Assembly (NCBI GenBank): GCA_035524595.1 | Contig: DATKOP010000053.1 | Coordinates: 1-64,000 of the forward strand | Length of the DNA stretch: 64,000 nucleotides | Direction: 5' to 3' | Source: CAIKZZ01 sp035524595 | GTDB lineage: Bacteria; Pseudomonadota; Gammaproteobacteria; Steroidobacterales; Steroidobacteraceae | Shown here: piece by piece, positions 63,023 through 64,000 of the stretch | Position numbering within the stretch: the first letter of the stretch is position 1 | Layout: each line of letters starts with the position of its first letter | The notes under the pieces: model-generated | The model's input: only the letters and a program-made list of their open reading frames with translations | Databases searched by the model: none | What the model was told of the DNA's origin: nothing | Position numbers and translations under genes: made by a program

Positions 63023-63490
63023 ATGCGCTCCGTCGACGACTGGCTCGCCGAGTACGGCACGAGCCACGCCAACCCCGCCAACAAGGCGCTGCACTGGATC
63101 TGCGTGCCACTGATCGTGCTCGCCGTGCTCGGCCTCCTGTGGGCGCTGCCGGTGCCCGCGGCGGTCGCGCGGCGCGCGCCGCTCGTCAACTGGGCGACGC
63201 TGACGATCCTTGCCGGCCTCGGCTACTACGCGCTCTTGTCGGTGCGCCTCGCGCTCGGCATGCTGGCGCCGCTCGCGCTCGCGGTACTCGCGCTCGAACG
63301 CCTCGCCGCGCTCGCGACGCCGCTGTGGCAGAGCTGCCTCGCGATCTTCGTGATCGCGTGGATCGGGCAGTTCATCGGCCACGCGATCGAAGGCCGGCGG
63401 CCCTCGTTCTTCAAGGACCTGCAGTTCCTGCTGATCGGCCCGCTGTGGCTGCTGAGCGCGGTCTACCGGCGGCTGCGGCTGAGCTACTGA
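63023..63490 (+). CDS. DUF962/Mpo1-like membrane protein
   Basis: A 155-residue protein with four hydrophobic helices. Conserved residues: DDWLAEYGTSHANPANKALHWICVP (H-x3-N-x7-H pattern), and IGQFIGHAIEGRRPSFFKDLQFLLIGPLW. The yeast member Mpo1 is an iron-dependent 2-hydroxy fatty acid dioxygenase, which fits the conserved His residues; the role in bacteria is inferred. AAGGAGA five bases before the ATG; a -10 TACAGT at 62993-62998 gives a short leader. Confidence 0.87.
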   Translation: MRSVDDWLAEYGTSHANPANKALHWICVPLIVLAVLGLLWALPVPAAVARRAPLVNWATLTILAGLGYYALLSVRLALGMLAPLALAVLALERLAALATPLWQSCLAIFVIAWIGQFIGHAIEGRRPSFFKDLQFLLIGPLWLLSAVYRRLRLSY

Positions 63491-63514
63491 GCGGCGGCGC
63501 GCGGCGCGCCGCGC

Positions 63515-63712
63515 TCAGCGTCCGCGGCGCTTGCCGCGGCGGCGGCGTGGGCTCATGTGCTCGGTGACGATCCGCTGGTAGACCGCCGACACGGTGCGGC
63601 CCAGCACCCGTGCGATGTCGGCTCGTGGCGTCCCTTTTGCCACCAGCGACTTCAGCTTCTTGAGATCGGACGGCGTCCAGCCGTGCCCGTGATGAGCGCG
63701 CTTCTTGGTCAT
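63515..63712 (-). CDS. Small SANT/HTH-like DNA-binding protein
   Basis: A 65-residue basic protein. WTPSDLKKLKSLVAKGTPRADIARVLGRTVSAVYQRIVTE reads as a tri-helical SANT/Myb-type or helix-turn-helix unit with a recognition helix (RTVSAVYQRI), followed by an Arg-rich tail. No longer partner domain. The ATG at 63712 starts with the basic leader KKRAHHGHG. Two copies of GATCAAAC (minus strand) flank its proposed promoter and may be its own operator. Confidence 0.7.
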   Translation of the reverse strand: MTKKRAHHGHGWTPSDLKKLKSLVAKGTPRADIARVLGRTVSAVYQRIVTEHMSPRRRRGKRRGR

Positions 63713-63778
63713 GAGGTTTGAACTCTTGGGACTTCTTGGATCGAGCCGCCGCGGAGTTTGATCCGCGACGGGGTCCGC

Positions 63779-63807
63779 ATCATGCACGGTAATGCCGCGT
63801 TAGCCAA
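63779..63807 (-). promoter_or_regulatory. Possible promoter of the small HTH gene
   Basis: On the minus strand TTGGCT (63807-63802) and CATGAT (63784-63779) are 17 bases apart. The predicted leader is about 60 bases. Direct repeats GATCAAAC lie at 63820-63813 (upstream) and 63763-63756 (in the leader). Confidence 0.35.
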
Positions 63808-63839
63808 CCTCTGTTTGATCGCGCCCCGGGGCCGGTCCG

Positions 63840-64000
63840 TTAACTTAAGTCGGCCGCCGCGGCGCGCACCGCCTCGGCGACGGCGGCGTGCACCGCGTGA
63901 TCGAGGGCGTCGGGCACGAGGTCCGTGCCGGCCGCCTGGTCGGCGAGCGCGCGCGCCGCGGCCATCAGCATCCGGTCGGTGAAACAGGGCGCGCGCGCGT
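63840..64000 (-). CDS. NAD(P)-dependent malic enzyme, C-terminal fragment
   Basis: Fifty-two residues run from the right edge to a TAA: ARAPCFTDRMLMAAARALAD, then QAAGTDLVPDALDHAVHAAV and an Ala-rich helix. The pattern ITDxMLMAAARALAD followed by a short proline loop and a final helix is the usual end of malic enzymes that decarboxylate malate to pyruvate. The catalytic region lies outside the window, so cofactor and exact class are open. Confidence 0.55.
   Translation of the reverse strand, partial: ARAPCFTDRMLMAAARALADQAAGTDLVPDALDHAVHAAVAEAVRAAAADLS

Overview
The window looks like chromosomal DNA from a very G+C-rich gammaproteobacterium. Two things support this. First, the right half carries housekeeping blocks arranged as in Gammaproteobacteria: coaBC-dut, radC-rpmB-rpmG, mutM, coaD-rsmD and ftsY-ftsE-ftsX-rpoH. 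Second, the left half has a content typical of Xanthomonadales, Nevskiales or Steroidobacterales: many exported peptidases, a TonB-dependent receptor, aceK and a XanB2-type chorismatase. The lineage is an inference. I see no rRNA, tRNA, CRISPR array, IS element or prophage. Gene density is high, and adjacent genes often overlap as ATGA, GTGA or TTGA.

Left part (1-28,300), an accessory cell-envelope and peptide-use region. It holds the end of a glutathione S-transferase, an autotransporter-like outer-membrane barrel, and a 1293-residue lipoprotein with three CxxCH haem motifs. These are followed by an exported amidohydrolase, a P1 peptidase, orphan aceK, an M28 peptidase, an S10 carboxypeptidase, a large Asp-box propeller protein and a class A beta-lactamase-like hydrolase. 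An APC permease, a TonB-dependent receptor, an S9 peptidase and a diguanylate cyclase complete it. The exported peptidases, receptor and permease would together suit growth on peptides.

Middle part (28,300-43,000), chorismate and lipids. A periplasmic AroQ-PheC fusion (chorismate to phenylpyruvate) lies beside a five-gene minus-strand set: aryl/acyl AMP-ligase, small exported protein, COG4648-type membrane protein, hot-dog thioesterase and methyltransferase. Divergent from this set are a FkbO/Hyg5/XanB2-family chorismatase and a B12-binding radical SAM enzyme. The set resembles the tailoring part of aryl-polyene or xanthomonadin loci, but no ketosynthase or acyl carrier protein is present. 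Next come a truncated haemoglobin and a tightly overlapped phospholipid operon (CDP-alcohol phosphatidyltransferase, lipid kinase, CDP-diglyceride synthase). An M24 peptidase, a PPK2 kinase, trmB and a MarC protein follow.

Right part (43,000-64,000), the core block. It contains a Rieske protein, ampG, xthA, pyrE, a DUF4124 protein, dut, coaBC, radC, rpmB, rpmG, a fatty-acid desaturase, mutM, a membrane protein, ggt, coaD and rsmD. A Pla-1/cef-type lipase lipoprotein, ftsYEX, rpoH, an OmpA-like lipoprotein, a DUF962 protein, a small HTH protein and the end of a malic enzyme complete it. The strongest regulatory signal in the window is a near-perfect CIRCE (HrcA operator) lying over the -10 box of the rpoH promoter. 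This would place the heat-shock sigma factor under HrcA control.
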